From: Nipponacmea schrenckii
Taxonomy: Eukaryota > Mollusca > Gastropoda > Lottiidae
Assembly (NCBI GenBank): GCA_030562195.1
Contig: JAUJPP010000005.1
Span: 16,665,106-16,729,105 of the forward strand
Length of the DNA stretch: 64,000 nucleotides
Reading direction: 5' to 3'
Shown here: piece by piece, positions 18,381-32,200 of the stretch
Layout of the letters: each line of letters opens with the position of its first letter
Numbering within the stretch: the stretch's first letter is position 1
Notes under the pieces: generated by a model
Databases searched by the model: none
What the model saw: the letters and a program-made list of their open reading frames with translations, nothing else
What the model was told of the DNA's origin: nothing
Translations under genes and position numbers: made by a program

Positions 18381-20556
18381 TAAAGATAGCTTGCCAGGCA
18401 AGGTAATATACGCCCACTGGCAGCATTTATTTCAAATAAAAACTTTTCAGTAAGGTTACAATAAGTGGAATGAAATATTCAACCTTCCAACCTATTTTTT
18501 TCTAGGGTCTCTAGTTTCATTAAAAACTGTCAAGAATTGTACCTAATAACAACTCATTAAATATTTTTCGGTATTTTTATGATTTGCAATAGGGTTCACC
18601 CTTAATAATATTTTGATATTTTTAATTCTTAATAAGGCTCATCCTTGGTTGATATTAAACAATTTCAGCGAGTTTTGTCAAAAAGGAAATTTTAGAGTGT
18701 TCACAAGCCAAAAGTTGAAAGCGTTTTTGAAAACAGGCGCAAAAACTGACTCTAAATATTTTTCGATTTATCTGATTTTCAATAGGGTTTATCCTTGTGA
18801 GAAAACAAATACTAAAACCAAGTTTCATCAAAATCAATTCAAAATTGTTCTTTCTAGAGTTTTTACGAGTTAATGCGTTTTCAAAAACAAGGTCAATAAC
18901 TTGTACTAAATATTTTTCGATTTTCAATAGGGTTCATCCTTGGGAGACAACAAATAACACAGCCAAGTTACATCAAAATCCATTAAAAAATTTTCTTTCT
19001 AGAGTGTTTACAAGCTAAAATTGAACGTGTTTTCAAGAACAAGGGCTATAACTGACACTAAATATTTCTATTTATTTGATTTATAATAGGGTTCATCCTT
19101 GGGTAAAAACAAATACTCAAGCCAAAGTTAATCAAAATCCATTAAGAATAGTTCTTTCTAGAATGTTTACAAGCTAAAATTGAATGCGTTTTCAAGAACA
19201 AGGGCAGTAACTCATACTAAAATTTTTTTTCGATTTCGCTGATTTTCAATAGGGTTCATCCTTGAGTTATAACACACTCTCACACCAAGTTTCATCGAAA
19301 TCCATCAAGAATTGTGCCATGTAGAGTGTTTACGAGACAAAAATCGAACACGTTTTAAAGAACAAGGGCACTAATTCATATTAGATATATTTTGATATTT
19401 TTGATTTTCAATTAGGCTCATTCCTTGCGATATCCAACAATTTCAGTGAGTTTTGTCAACATTGGTCATGAATTGTACCTTCTAGAGTGTTTATTAGCCA
19501 AAAAGTTAAACCCGTTTTCAAACACAAGGGCAATAACTGACACTAAATATATTTCGATTTATTTGATTTTCAAAAAGGTTCATCCTTGGGTAAAAACAAA
19601 TACTCAAGCCAAGTTTTATCAAAATCCATTAAGAATTGTTCTCTTAAGAGTGTTTACAAGCTAAAATTGAACGCGTTTTCAAACACAAGGGCAATAACTG
19701 ATACTAAATATTTTTCGATTTAATTGAATTTCAATAGGGTTCACCCTTAGGTGATTACAAATACTCATGCCAAGTTATGTCAAAATCGCTCAAGAATTGT
19801 GACTTGTAGAGTGTTTACAAGGCAAAAATCCAACACATTTTATAGAACAAGGGCAATAATTCCTATTAAATATATTTCGATATGTGCTATTTTCAAAAGG
19901 GTTCATTCTTGGGTGATATTAAACAATTTCAGCAAGTTTCGTCAAAATCGGTCAATAACTGTGCTTTGTAGAGTGTTTACAAGCTAAAAATTGAACGCGT
20001 TTTCAAAAACAAGGGCAATAACTGATATTAATTTTTTTTCGATTTGACTGGTTTTCAATAGGCTTCATCCTTGGGTGATAACAAATACTCAGGCCAAGTT
20101 TCATTAAAATCCATTAAAAATTGTTCTCTCAAGAGTGTTTACAAGCTAAAATTGAACGCGTTTTCAAGAACAAGGGCAATAACTCATACTAAATGTTTTT
20201 CGATTTCGCTGATTTTCGATAGGGTTTATCCTTGAGTTATAACATACTCTCACACCAAGTTTCATCAAAATCGGTCAAGAATTGCACTTTGTAGAGTGTT
20301 TACGAGCCATTCAAGAACAAGGGCACAAACTCATACTAATTTTTTTCCGATTTCGCTGATTTTCAATAGGGTTCATCCTTGCGTGATCATAAACACTCAT
20401 ATTAAGTTTCATCTAAATCCGTCAAGAATTACACCGTGTAGAGTGTTTACAAGCAATTGTGGACGGACGGACGGACGGACCGACGGACCGGACGGACGGA
20501 CGGACGGACGGATGTGGGTGACAATATACGCCCCCCATTTCATGTGGGCGTATAAA
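18381..20556 (+). mobile_element. Pearl-like (non-autonomous Helentron type) repeat array
   Basis: The head TTGCCAGGCAAGGTAATATA (about 18390) is followed by roughly 12 degenerate units of about 160 bp. Each holds AAGGGCAATAACT, TTTTCGATTT, TTTTCAATAGGGTTCATCC, AAGTTTCATCAAAATCC and AGAGTGTTTACAAGC. The array ends in (GACG)n (20462-20511) and a hairpin with TATACGCC and GTGGGCGTATA (20525-20554). Tandem core units plus ACGG microsatellites are the known layout of molluscan pearl elements. Open frames across it are fortuitous. Confidence 0.75.
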
Positions 20557-21029
20557 AATAACCAATTACACTGGGTCTCGTCAGGAATTGTGCCTTCTAG
20601 AGTGTTTACGAGAAATAATTTAATATAAACAGACAACACAATTCGTTTACTTTTATTGTGGTGGTAAGCGCCAATATAGCACAAATATATTTCTTTAGAA
20701 AGGATTCGCCTTAGCTCATATCACAGTTTAAAATTTTTAGAAGCACAATAAGTGACTCAACCACAAGAATATTAAATCTGAAAGCCAGATATCAGTTCAT
20801 ATTTTCAAAGCAGAGCCACCGATGTTTTTGTTTCTCCGACACTCCGACAAGTCATTTTCAGTCTTGATATCCGCGAATTGAAAAAACATGTGTTCTTGAC
20901 GATGGCTTGTCGAAGCACATCGGAGAAACAAATACACCCACATTTCTTCTATTAATCAGCAGTACACAGAACTTAAATGGTCAAAATAAATTGATGATTG
21001 AATGAATAAATATGCAGACAAATTAACGT
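20557..21029. other. Inter-repeat sequence
   Basis: A last partial pearl-like unit (20560-20625) is followed by unassigned AT-rich DNA. Two stretches near 20820-20845 and 20910-20935 are roughly complementary (CGATG..TTTGTTTCTCCGA and TCGGAGAAACAAATAC). Confidence 0.4.
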
Positions 21030-22076
21030 TTTAATTAATGTTTATGTATCAGGAACACTTTAAAATATAAATGTTCACACCAAATTTCATTAAAATCAGA
21101 TGAACTGTATTGTCTATTACATTCACAAGCCGCGTTTTGACTAAGTCAAGTGCAATATCTCAAAAACAGTATCGAACTTGACCAAGATGACACTAACTTC
21201 AATGATCACACCAAATTTCATTCAAATAAGACGAAAACTGTTGTCTCTGTAGTGTTCACAGGTCTATTTCGACGCAATTTGACTTACTCAAGGCCAATAA
21301 CTCAAAAAACGTTCACCCAAAAATCGTCACTATCAAGCATGTCCAAGATTTCATCAATATAAATGATAAACACCAAATTTCATTAAAATCAAATGGAAAT
21401 TGTGATCTCTATCGCGTTCACAAGCAAATTTTGACGCGTGTTTATTAAGTCAAGTAAAATAACTCAAAAACTATTTATCGAAATATCGCCAATTTCGCAC
21501 TTGTCCAAGATCCCATCAATATAAATGATCACAGCAAGTTTTATTCAAATATTGATGAAAAATAGCACAGCGGTAAGAGCCTTGGTTCTTAACGTCATGA
21601 CGTCATTTGATTGGATACGTTGAAAATGTCGGACGTGAGTTCTAATCTCGATCGGTGTGTGATAGTCCGATGAATAAGTCACTCATAATTCCAGTCCACC
21701 CAGCTGTAAATGGGTACGGAAAATCCGGGAAAGATCAATGCCAAGAGGTTTGGCCAAGGACAAGCTGATAGAAAGGACTTGTGAACCTAAGTTGTTATCC
21801 TTGTAAAATATAGTTGTTTCTTTCTTTTTTTTTCTATCGCGTTCACAAGCCAATTTTGACGCGTTTTGGTTAAGTCAAATGCAATAACTCAAAAACCGTT
21901 CATCGAAAAATCGCCAAATTCGAACTTGTCCGAGATCTCATCAATATAAATCATCACAGCTAGTTTCATTCAAATCCGACAAAAAATGTAGTCTTTATTG
22001 CGTTCACAATACAATACCGACAAACGGACAGGGGTCACGACAGTATACGACCACATTATAATGTGGGCGTATAAAA
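21030..22076 (+). mobile_element. Second pearl-like array with terminal hairpin
   Basis: Units contain CAAATTTCATTAAAATCA, TCTATCGCGTTCACAAGC, TTTTGACGCGTTT and GTCAAGTGCAATAACTCAAAA, a related but distinct core. It ends with CAGTATACGACCACATTATAATGTGGGCGTATAAAA (22041-22076, cited as the end structure). A SINE interrupts it. Confidence 0.7.
21563..21830 (+). mobile_element. tRNA-derived SINE inside the pearl-like array
   Basis: AGCACAGCGGTAAGAGCC is an A-box-like start, and GTGAGTTCTAATCTCG a degenerate B box about 60 bp on. A central block CCACCCAGCTGTAAATGGG and a T-rich 3' end (TTTCTTTCTTTTTTTTT) follow. The pearl core continues on both sides. Confidence 0.7.
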
Positions 22077-23216
22077 GGCTATAGTGTTTCAACTAAGCTA
22101 GCCTTCAAATTATTCTAAGGCTTAAAAAAGTTTAGAAGGCTTCGTTGTAATATTATAGCCTTTGAAAAAAAATTCGACCTATTAGGTCGAGGTAGAGTTT
22201 ATGTCATCTACGATTATGTGTGGTATAGTCATGTAAGAACTGTGCATACTTTTGTGTATTTGAGAACTATACATAGTTTTGTATGAGAATTGAAATAATG
22301 CCAAATGATGCCATAATGGTACCATAATACAACTAGAAAACTTTTTTACAATGGTATTAATGTATAACCAACTGGGTTGGCTAATCTATTTAGCAGAGAA
22401 TCTATTTCTCAAACACAAAACGCAATATGTTACTTTAACAAAAACATAACAATTGGATGTATAGAAAGACTCGGTAAGATTTAGTTCGTGAAACCATGGT
22501 ATTCCTATACAGTTATTCTACACAAAAGAATTTTTGCTTACAGAGTGCTATGATCAAAGAATAGAATCTCTATATAACACAATATATCCATTAAGTAATT
22601 TTGAAACAGTCTAGTTTTATGGATTTAGAAGATAATATAGGAGTGGATTCTGGTGTCTGTAATGAATATACAGATGAAGCAGATTAATATAAGCTAAGGC
22701 TTGTCTCTATATCGACCTATCGTGTTTTTTTTTTTGTAACGGTAAAATGTATATACTGGAAATAAAATATTGTTTCAATCATGTCCACTGATGAACAAAG
22801 ACTCATTTTGGACATAAACAACTAACAATGATAAAGTGATATGAATATAGTCCAATGATGTTTTTATCAGTCATCAAGATCACTTTCAATCAGATGAAGG
22901 TGATACAATATCAAGCTGAGGTTTTTTTGTTGGACGGCTAGTGTACCCGTAAGCAATTATAGAGGCTTGGTGATAATTTGAAGGAATCTCAGCGCATGAC
23001 TTCATATACTATATACTCATTCTGGGAATTTCCATTGGGGACAGCTGACAAAGCCTAGTACCTTTTGAAAATTGAACAAGCCCTTAGTAAAGACATTTAA
23101 ACACACATATAGATATAACTGCTGTTTAAATTGAGATTGCCTCCATCCTCTGGTGAATACAAATATCTTTACTAAACTATCTTAAATGAACTCTTTGTCG
23201 ACCAGCAGTTGATACC
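22077..23216. other. 3' flank of the minus-strand host gene
   Basis: No repeat or coding signal is recognised, apart from a degenerate inverted pair around 22085-22160 (GGCTATAG to CTATTATAGCC-like ends). It may include the 3' UTR of the gene ending at 23217; no clear polyadenylation site was fixed. Confidence 0.4.
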
Positions 23217-26200
23217 CTAAAGTCTAGGTGAGTTTTTAGAGAGATTTCCAGCATTTCGAACCTTGGTTATGACAGAATCAGCAACATTTAATGTCATTTG
23301 AGTTATTGGAAAGTTTGCTGGTAATTTTTTAGCTACTTGTTGATGTCTGATATAATATCTGAAATAAAAGATCACAAATATTTAATGAATACTACATGAA
23401 TAAATAGATTGAAAAACATTTCAATGAAGAAAATTATTGACATTGACTTACTTAGCTTCAAACACTTTTAACAATAATAAAATCTTTATTTTACCTTGGT
23501 AAGAATTAGGTCCAATAATCAAGTACATGATCCTGTCAAACACTCTAAATTGTTTTTTTTTTTAGAAGACCTCTAGCCAAATTTTGTTAAGTCCATCATG
23601 ATAAATGTTATATTCTGATATGGTACCAAAAAAAAAAAATTTTTTATACCAGTATTTTTGGAAATATCTATCTATTTAGCGTAACCATTCTGACTGGGGG
23701 TGTAAGCTCTAAAATTTACCGACGAACGCCCTTTCAGCTTTTGAGCTAAATATAGCTACATACGAAATCCTCTAAAGCATCGTGTTTTAATGTTTTTATA
23801 CCTCATCGTTTCACGGTAAATGCGCACGCACCACAATGAATTTAGTGATAGTAGTCATTATACATGTATTTTAACTTTTCTAGTCTTGCAAAGGGACCAA
23901 GAGTCGGCCAGTTTGTCCAGGTCGAGGCAGTACAAAATATCATTTGCACTGGATAAAATCATCAAGTCGTCAAGACGATCTTCTTAAATTGTCAATCTTA
24001 AATGGTTACCAGGCATTCCAGTCCTTATTAATAATACTGCACCGCCAGTATTGGATTGATCCCCAGCCTCGATCACGGCTTGATTTTTTACCTCTGGTTC
24101 GCTATCTCCATGTTTTGAGGAATCCGATTCCGAAGTGGGTATCTCTGAAGGTTTACCGGCCGCGGCAGCATCAAAACGGTTTTTCGGTGCACCGACCACA
24201 CTGTACCGAATACTTTATCGCTGTTTAAGTACGTCCTGATGGAATTTTAAATTGTGCTTTTATTTGTAACCAAAATTCATTTGAACATTACATTCAAGGA
24301 AACGGATTTTTTATCGGTTTGTGCGCTCCTTGGGGGGCATTTTGAATGATTAAGAGTAACCGTTAATTTAAATTTCTTTCAAATGAATTGAATCGAGTGA
24401 GAGTAGGATTTTATTACACAATTTGAACAACAGAGAAAAACACAGACAATTTGATATCTGAAACTATTTTACCGACCGATTGGTTCGAGAAATGAAAAAG
24501 CGTGGTTTTTTATGGAAGAGAATAGCTGCCATAATTAGATGCAATGAAGAAGTGTCTTATTCATTTGTAATAAGTCAAATGACATGTGTAATAAAACAAA
24601 ATACCTTAATATCAAAAGACATATGACAGCTTTTGTTAAAGTAAACTGTTTTAAAACAAAAGTTTTATGTTTAAAGGTAAGATCACTCTTGTTTTTGTAG
24701 AATATAATATTACTAAAAACTTTTTGCACTAGATGCATGTCACAAACCCCCCTGTTTCTCTTTTTCCATTTCACTTTTGTCATATCTATTTTGTCGTATC
24801 TTGTACGTTCATCTCATCACGAAAAACTATTCATGACAATCGAGAGAAGGAACAGAAAAATGACTTCAATAGCGGAGAATCAAAAGGGGGGGGGGGGTGA
24901 ATCACATTTAAAAAGACAACAATATCATAAATCTGTGACAATCAGAAACTGTGTTACCGACAACCATTTACAGAGAAGATAATTATTTTATCGATATAGA
25001 TTTATAGGGCCTAAGAAGACTATTTAATCAGTTAGCCGAAACACGGTTTTCATTTTTCCTTCAACCAGTCGATTTTACCGTCAATTATCAACGGATCCCG
25101 CATTTTACCGACCAGTTCAGCAAAAGGGGGGGGGGGGGCTTATGGTGTTACACACACGCTACGCCCCTGACCCTTTTATTACACAACCTATTGATCATAT
25201 TATCATATTCCATATCAACCAACATTATCATTGAACCCTGGACTTTTATTGGGTCACCAAAGCTCAAATAGGGAGCCGCGGTGGCTTAATGAGTTAATTG
25301 CTTGCTCACTAACCTGAGGGTCCATGGTTCAATCCTGGCAAAGGTCAAATTTCGAATTTATAAAACACGGCCCTGTGTGCAACCCCTTGACAGTTGAAAA
25401 TTGGAAAAAAAATAGGTTAATGCTGCCGTCATGGCAAAAATTCTGTCTTTTCATACTGCCTTGCTCTCTGTTAGGTACAGAAGAGTAGGATGTAAAACTC
25501 CATTTCATTTAATCAAAGCCCTAAGTTTCAGACAAGATAAACTTACTTAAATTCCTCTCTATAAGTATTATATATAAAGGCTGTCACACGAGGGCTGTAC
25601 TCTAGAAATGTTAGTAAAACAGTTAGATGCTGATACAGGCAGATAGATTCTTCGGGACTTAACATCTCGTATTGACTAGGTCCTATTACATGTAGAACTT
25701 GTTTTACTACTCTTTCTACAAACTTCTCCTGTAAAACATAATATATCTTGTATTTAATTTGAACGGGACAAGGGGAAAAAATTTGTGAGATTATAATGAA
25801 AACGAAAAATACCAGAAAAACAAAATCTGTAATCTAATTTTAATGATAGGGATATACACCAAACATACACTATTACTAGTACAGTGAAACCCCTCTTATC
25901 CGGCAGGCTGTCAGACCCGTGATAAATGCCGGTGTGGAGGGGTTGCCGGTCTACCCGTAGCAGTGGTAATACATAAAATTAAATGGATTAGTGATTAATT
26001 AGCACGTGTCGTAACTTCAATTAATACCAATTCAGATGCCGGTTTAGAGAAACCAATCAACTATAGATCAACTACTTTGGGACTTGATTTTGATGCCGGA
26101 TTGCTGTTTAAAGGGGATGCCGGTTTACCGGGGTTTATCTCCTATATGGGGTTGACTATGTCTCTATCTCCCCAAAAATATTATTCTCTTTACAATCCAT

Positions 26201-29200
26201 TTATATAAAGATAGCTTGCCAGGCAAGGTAACATACACCCACTGGCAGCATTGAATTTGAATAATAAATTGAGCTAAAAAAACATTCACTGAATATTGAA
26301 GTCAAGGACAAAAACTCAAAAACTATTCACTAAAAAATGTCGTCAAATTCAAACTTGACTACTGTCTTATTAATTCAAATGCTTACACCAGGTTCCATCA
26401 AAATCCTTTGAAAATTGAAGCTTCTTATTGCAACCACAATAGAATTTTGATGCAAATTTACAAAGTCAAGGGCAATAACTCAAAACCGTTCATTGAAAAA
26501 TTGACTGAGGTCTAATCTATTCCAATGCTCACACCAATTTTGATCAAAATCCTTTGAAAATTGTAGGTTTATTGCATCAACAATAAAATTATAACAAGAT
26601 TTTACTAAGTCAAGGGCAATAAATCAAATACTGTTCATCAAAAAAATCGTCAAATTCGAACTTGACCGAAGTCATATCAATTCCAATGCTCACAGGAAGT
26701 TTCATCAAAATCCATTGAAAATTGTTGCTCCTATTGCATTCACAATAAAATTTTGACGAAATTTTACTAATTCAAGGGCAATAACTAAAAAAATGTTAAT
26801 TGAAAAATCGTTAATTTCGAACTTGACTGCCGTCTTATCATTTTCAATACTCATACCCAGTTACATCAAAATCCATTGAAAATTGAAGCTTCTATTGCAC
26901 CCATAACAACAATTTTTACACAATTTTACTTAGTCAAGGGCAATTACTAATTAACTGTTTATCACCTACAATAAAATTTTGACGCGATTTTAAAAAGTCA
27001 AGGGCAATTACTTGCAAGCCATGCATAGAAAAATCCTCCAATTCGAAATTGATCGCTATCTTATCAATTTCAATGCTTACACATCAAAATACGATAAAAT
27101 TTTGACACTAATTTACTAAATCAAGGGCAATAACTGGCAAACCATTCTTCGAAAAATAGTCATATTCGCATTTGACCGGCGTTTTATCAATTCCAGTACT
27201 CACAAGAAGTTTCCTCGAAATCCATTAACTATTGTAGCTTCTATTGCACTCACAATACAATTTAGACGCGATTTTACTAAATCAAACTACAATAACAGAA
27301 ATCAAACAATATGTGGTGGACTCGCAGTGTTTATTAAATCTGAATTCTCAAAATATTTTCATGTCGAAGAAACAAATGAAATTGGAATTGTAATTCTAAA
27401 AATCGACTCATCTTATTTACAATCCGATAAACACTTGTTCAGTATATTTGTGTACATCCCGCATGAAACTTCTACTGTATATCGTGATATTGATACTGAT
27501 TTTTTCGATGTACTAGATGCACTGATCTGTAAGTATTCAAGTAAAGGAGATGTTATATGTTTCGGAGACTTTAATAGCAGAACTGGCCGACTAGTAGATA
27601 CATTAAGACATGATTCAACTACATGTACTAGCTTAGTATCAAGTGTGAATGTGCCCTTAGACTTACCAAATAGAATATCAAAAGACAACTCTGTATTACT
27701 TTTGGAAAGAAATTAATTCATTTATGTAAATTTTCTAAATTGATTATTGCAAATGGTAGATTAGGTCTTGATACTAATATAGGTGACTGGACCTTCTGTT
27801 CAAAACAGGGTCAAAGTGTAATAGATTACCTTTTAATACCTGAATCAAACTTAATATTGTCCATAATTTCAGAATCTTAGACTTCGGCGAGTTCTCTGAT
27901 CATGCACCATTAGCATTTGATATACACCTGAACATCGAGAAATATAAAGCATCGGAAGGGACAAAAAAAGAAATAATTTTTCTAAAATGGGATCAAAATC
28001 TATTGAAAGAATTCCATCATGAACTATTACATAACATATATAAATGGGAGTGTGATATTGATTGTCAGATAAGTAATAGATATGATGCGAAACTAATTAT
28101 CGAGGATATCTCAGAACGTTTTAAGAAATTGTCATTTAATTTGTTTGGAAAACGTGCTACTTTTAACAATAAAACAAAAAATTTCCCTCCAAAATGGTTT
28201 ACTCCAGAATGTAGGCAAGAAAAGGCAGTATTTTCTAAAGCTAGAAACGTTTATAACAGACATAAATCAAACGGTAACAAGCAAATATATATTTTAGCAA
28301 GAAATAGATATAACAAAGTAAAGAAAAGGTCAAAATACAAATTTGCTAAAGACTTTGGTCGTAGACTGAATAAATTGTCAAAATATAACTCAAAAGAGTT
28401 TTGGTCAACGCTAAAAGGCAAAAATAAAACCAGAATAAAATCAAAACTAACCGCCAAAGATTTATTCAATCACTTTCATAAAATCTTAGGCAACAAACCA
28501 ACGGAATTAGATCAAAATGATACATATATCTTAAAATATTTAAGTCAATACGAGAACGATAGCGATAATATTAATAGCCTTAATACACGTATTACTGAAG
28601 AAGAGGTTATAAAATCAATCAAAAAGTTGAAACGAGGTAAAAGTTATGGAACTGATGGTATTCCACCAGAATTCTTTTTAGATAGTGGTGTCATTTTAAT
28701 TCCTATTTTGACTAAACTATTTAATTATATATTTGATACTAATGATTATCCGAAATCATGGCTTGATGGGATACTTGTGCCAATCCCAAAGAGTGGGGAT
28801 CTCAATAACCCTGATAATTACCGAGGCATTAATCTCAGTTCTGTCTTCGCAAAATTATTTTCAAACATAATCAATTCAAGACTATGTTCTTGGGTCGAAG
28901 AAAATAACAAAATTCCTAAATTTCACTTCGGTTTCCAAAGAGAAAAAAGTAAGATTGACGCAGCTTTTATTCTGCATGGTGTTATTGATTCTACTTTAAA
29001 CCGAAAAGAAAAGCTGTTTTGTGCTTTTATCGATTTGAAGAAATGTTTCGATAAGATCGATAGACGCCTATTACTGTATAAATTATGCAAAATTGGAACC
29101 GACACTAAAATTGTTCGTCTTATAAAATCGATATATTCAGATATAAAAATTTGTGTTAGGCATAATGGCGAAATTTCAGAATACTTCGATAGTTTTCTTT

Positions 29201-32200
29201 GCGTGAAATAAGAAGAGCCTTTGTCCCCACTGATGTTTCTTATCTTTATGTATGACATTGAAGAATTTATACATGTAGGTTATTCGACGGAATTATTCAA
29301 ACTTAACACATATTTATTATACATAATATTATTCGCGGACGACACGGTGATATTTGCTAAGTCAGAATCTATGTTACAAAAACTCTTGAATAAATTTTCG
29401 ACATACTGCAAAAAATGGCGACTCGAGATCAATTCTGACAAAACCAAAATAGTTTTTCAAAAAGGTACTAAAAAAGCAAATTATACTTGGAAATTGAATA
29501 ATGCACAACTTGAGGTTGTGAACGAATATATTTATCTGGGAATTTTATTGGAAAGCAATGGTAAATTCAAAAATGCACAAAAAAGATTGTCTGAAAAAGG
29601 TCTAAAAGCCCTAACCTGTTTATTTGTTGAAACCAGTAAATGTTATCTAGCAATAGATGTTATGTGCCATTTATTTGACTCTCTTATAGCACCTATATTA
29701 AATTATGGATGTGAAATATGGGGTTTCTTTGACACATCGATCATTGAAAACGTACATAGAAAATTTATCAGAAGAATTTTTAATCTCTCAAACTTAGCAC
29801 CAATTACATTTCTCTTAGGTGAGCTTGGGCGTTTTCCATTATGGGTTATCCAAACTCAAAGTATACTAAAATTTTGGATAAAAATAGTTACAAAGAAAGA
29901 CGGTATATTATATGATATATATCAACACCTCAAACATGATTCCGACAGAGGTTGTAAAAACTGGGCTTCAAATGTGCGAAGCTGTTTACAAAACTTAGGT
30001 TTATCTTATATGTGGGAAAATGAAAATAATCTCGAATCGCTTAACTTATCCATAATACAAGGGAGAATAAGGGATCAGTATATACAAGATTGGTATTCAA
30101 AAATTAATGCGTCAGTTAAACTGAAATCATATATATCGAATTACGTAAGTTATGACTGTGCTGCATACTTAAATGTTGTCACAAATAGAAAATTTAGAAA
30201 TATTATGTGTAAATTTCGATTGGGCACTCTGAAACTAAAAGTCGAAGTTGGCCGATACCTAAAAATCAAAAGAGATGATAGAATTTGTGACTACTGTAAT
30301 ACAAATATGATAGAAAATGAATTCCATTTCTTACTATGTTGTCCAGCTTACAGAATCTTAAGATTTAAATACCTCCCAAGATATTGTTGGAGTTGGCCAT
30401 CAATTTATAAATTTCAAAGCATCATGAAAAATAAATCTGAAACTATAATAATAAATCTATCTAGATATATATACTACTCATGGCAAAAACGAAAACACTA
30501 TCTTGAGAGGTTATAGCTACCAGCCTATCTACATTTATATTATTGTATATATTATTGTTTTCATATATTTTCAATATTTATACATTATCGTGTTTTTGTT
30601 TTTGTTTTAATTTATTGCACTTTCACTGTTTCATATAACTATTTATTTATGCTATAGCAATATGTATTGTACATGTATATGCTGACTGCAATAAAACAAA
30701 CAAACAAACAACTCGAGAACCGTTTATCAAAAAATTGTCAAATTCAAAAATTGACCACCGCCTTATCGATTCCAATTCACATACCACGTTTCATTCAAAT
30801 CCATAAAAAAATTGTTGCTTCTATTGCACCAACAATAAATTTTGACGTGATGTAACTAAGTCAAGGGCAATAACTAAAAAACCGTTTATTGAAAAATCGT
30901 CAAATTCGAACTTGACCGCCGTCTTATCAATTCTAATGCTCACACCGAGTTCCATGAGGCAGGGGCAATAACTAAAAAAACGTTCATCCAATGCTCATAC
31001 CAAGTTTCATTAAGATCCAATAAAATTGTAGCTTCTAAAATGTCTACAACAAACCATGTAAGGGAACTAATCAAACTTGTCACCAGTAAATTGGCAAAAA
31101 AAACTTACTGTGGTCCTATAGTCCTCTAGAATTCTCACCATCCACCCAATGTTAAAAAAGTTATCTTCAGTATAGGCCCAAGAAGCTTGGCGAGCCATCA
31201 AAAATAACTCAAAGACTGCTGCCACAGAAACTCTGGTATACTCATCTAATAGCTCTACAAACTGTAATATATATCATAATTTATCAACGTAAGTGTTTGA
31301 TGACGTCACTTAGTGCAAAATATGCTTTATCACTTAAATAAAACACTAACTTTTAGTGGAATTGTAGGAACCATAGGCATAAAATTGAAAATGAGAATAG
31401 GTATTCCTCAACCTAAATCTCTATTGTATCTTAAATGATTTACTACAAACCTTCTGATTTAAAGGTTTGATGTCGAATATTCCATTATGAATTCAAATTA
31501 TGATTTACTACCTACTTCCTGATCTGAGGGTTTGATGTTAGATAAATAACTAGATTTATCTCAAAATAAATATCTATTGTATCTCAGTAAATGATACCTA
31601 CCTTCTGTTTTTGAAGGTTTAATAATTTACTAGATTTATCGAAACCTAAATACGTATAAGGTCTTAAAATATGATTTACTACGTACCTCCTGATCTGAAG
31701 GTTTGATGTTAGATGATTTACTAGATTTTTCTGGAATTTCTGGTAGACAGGTTAAGGTCATTAGCATATCTAAAACAGATTTTCCCCTGAAAATATAAAA
31801 CAGAAGAACTAATCCAAAGTGCAGAGAATGGTGGAGGGAATTTGCAAAGCATATTACAATTAAAGGTGCATTCAATTTTTGTTGTTGGTTAAAATTTATA
31901 AACTATATTTCAAAATCTAGAGAAAAGTACCACACCAAAACTATTTTAAAGTTAAAGGGATAATAGTCGTTAGAATACACTCGTCCTATGTCTAATATTT
32001 GTGTTTAATATTGACTGTGGGTTAAATAAGTATGTATTCCACACTTGATGAATTTTCAAAAAAAGAGAATAAAACTATATTCGCAAGCAATAATTCCATT
32101 CTGTTTGGGAATAAAAGCATCTGGGAAATCAGCGCTAAAACATCCTTGCGGGAAATCTATATGTTAGAGTTACTTCCCTTTGTAATTACAATTTGAAAAT

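Larger units (their letters stand above)
27297..30713 (+). mobile_element. LINE with endonuclease, RT and C-terminal zinc motif, inserted in the pearl-like array
   Basis: The left junction lies after CAATAAC of a pearl unit. The 3' end is (AAAC)n at 30690-30713, after which the unit resumes with TCGAGAACC. The 5' end is truncated, since the endonuclease starts partway. Order is endonuclease, RT, C-terminal C-x2-C/H/C domain, with no RNase H. Confidence 0.9.
26200..31080 (+). mobile_element. Pearl-like array split by a LINE
   Basis: The head TTGCCAGGCAAGGTAACATA (26214) is followed by units of about 150 bp with AAGTCAAGGGCAATAACT, GAAAAATCGTCAAATTCGAA, ACTTGACCG and CATCAAAATCCATTGAAAATT. The array breaks at about 27296 and resumes in phase at 30714. 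No ACGG tail or terminal hairpin is seen before exon 9, so the 3' end is lost. Confidence 0.7.

Noticed and set aside
20409..20684. Frames through the GACG tract
   Set aside because: Repetitive translation of a microsatellite and hairpin.
18381..22076. CRISPR-like array from regular repeats
   Set aside because: Unit length (~160 bp), divergence and lack of spacers fit pearl-like satellite cores, and the genome is eukaryotic.
25272..25340. A tRNA gene
   Set aside because: A and B boxes are present but the arms do not form a cloverleaf and a SINE body follows.
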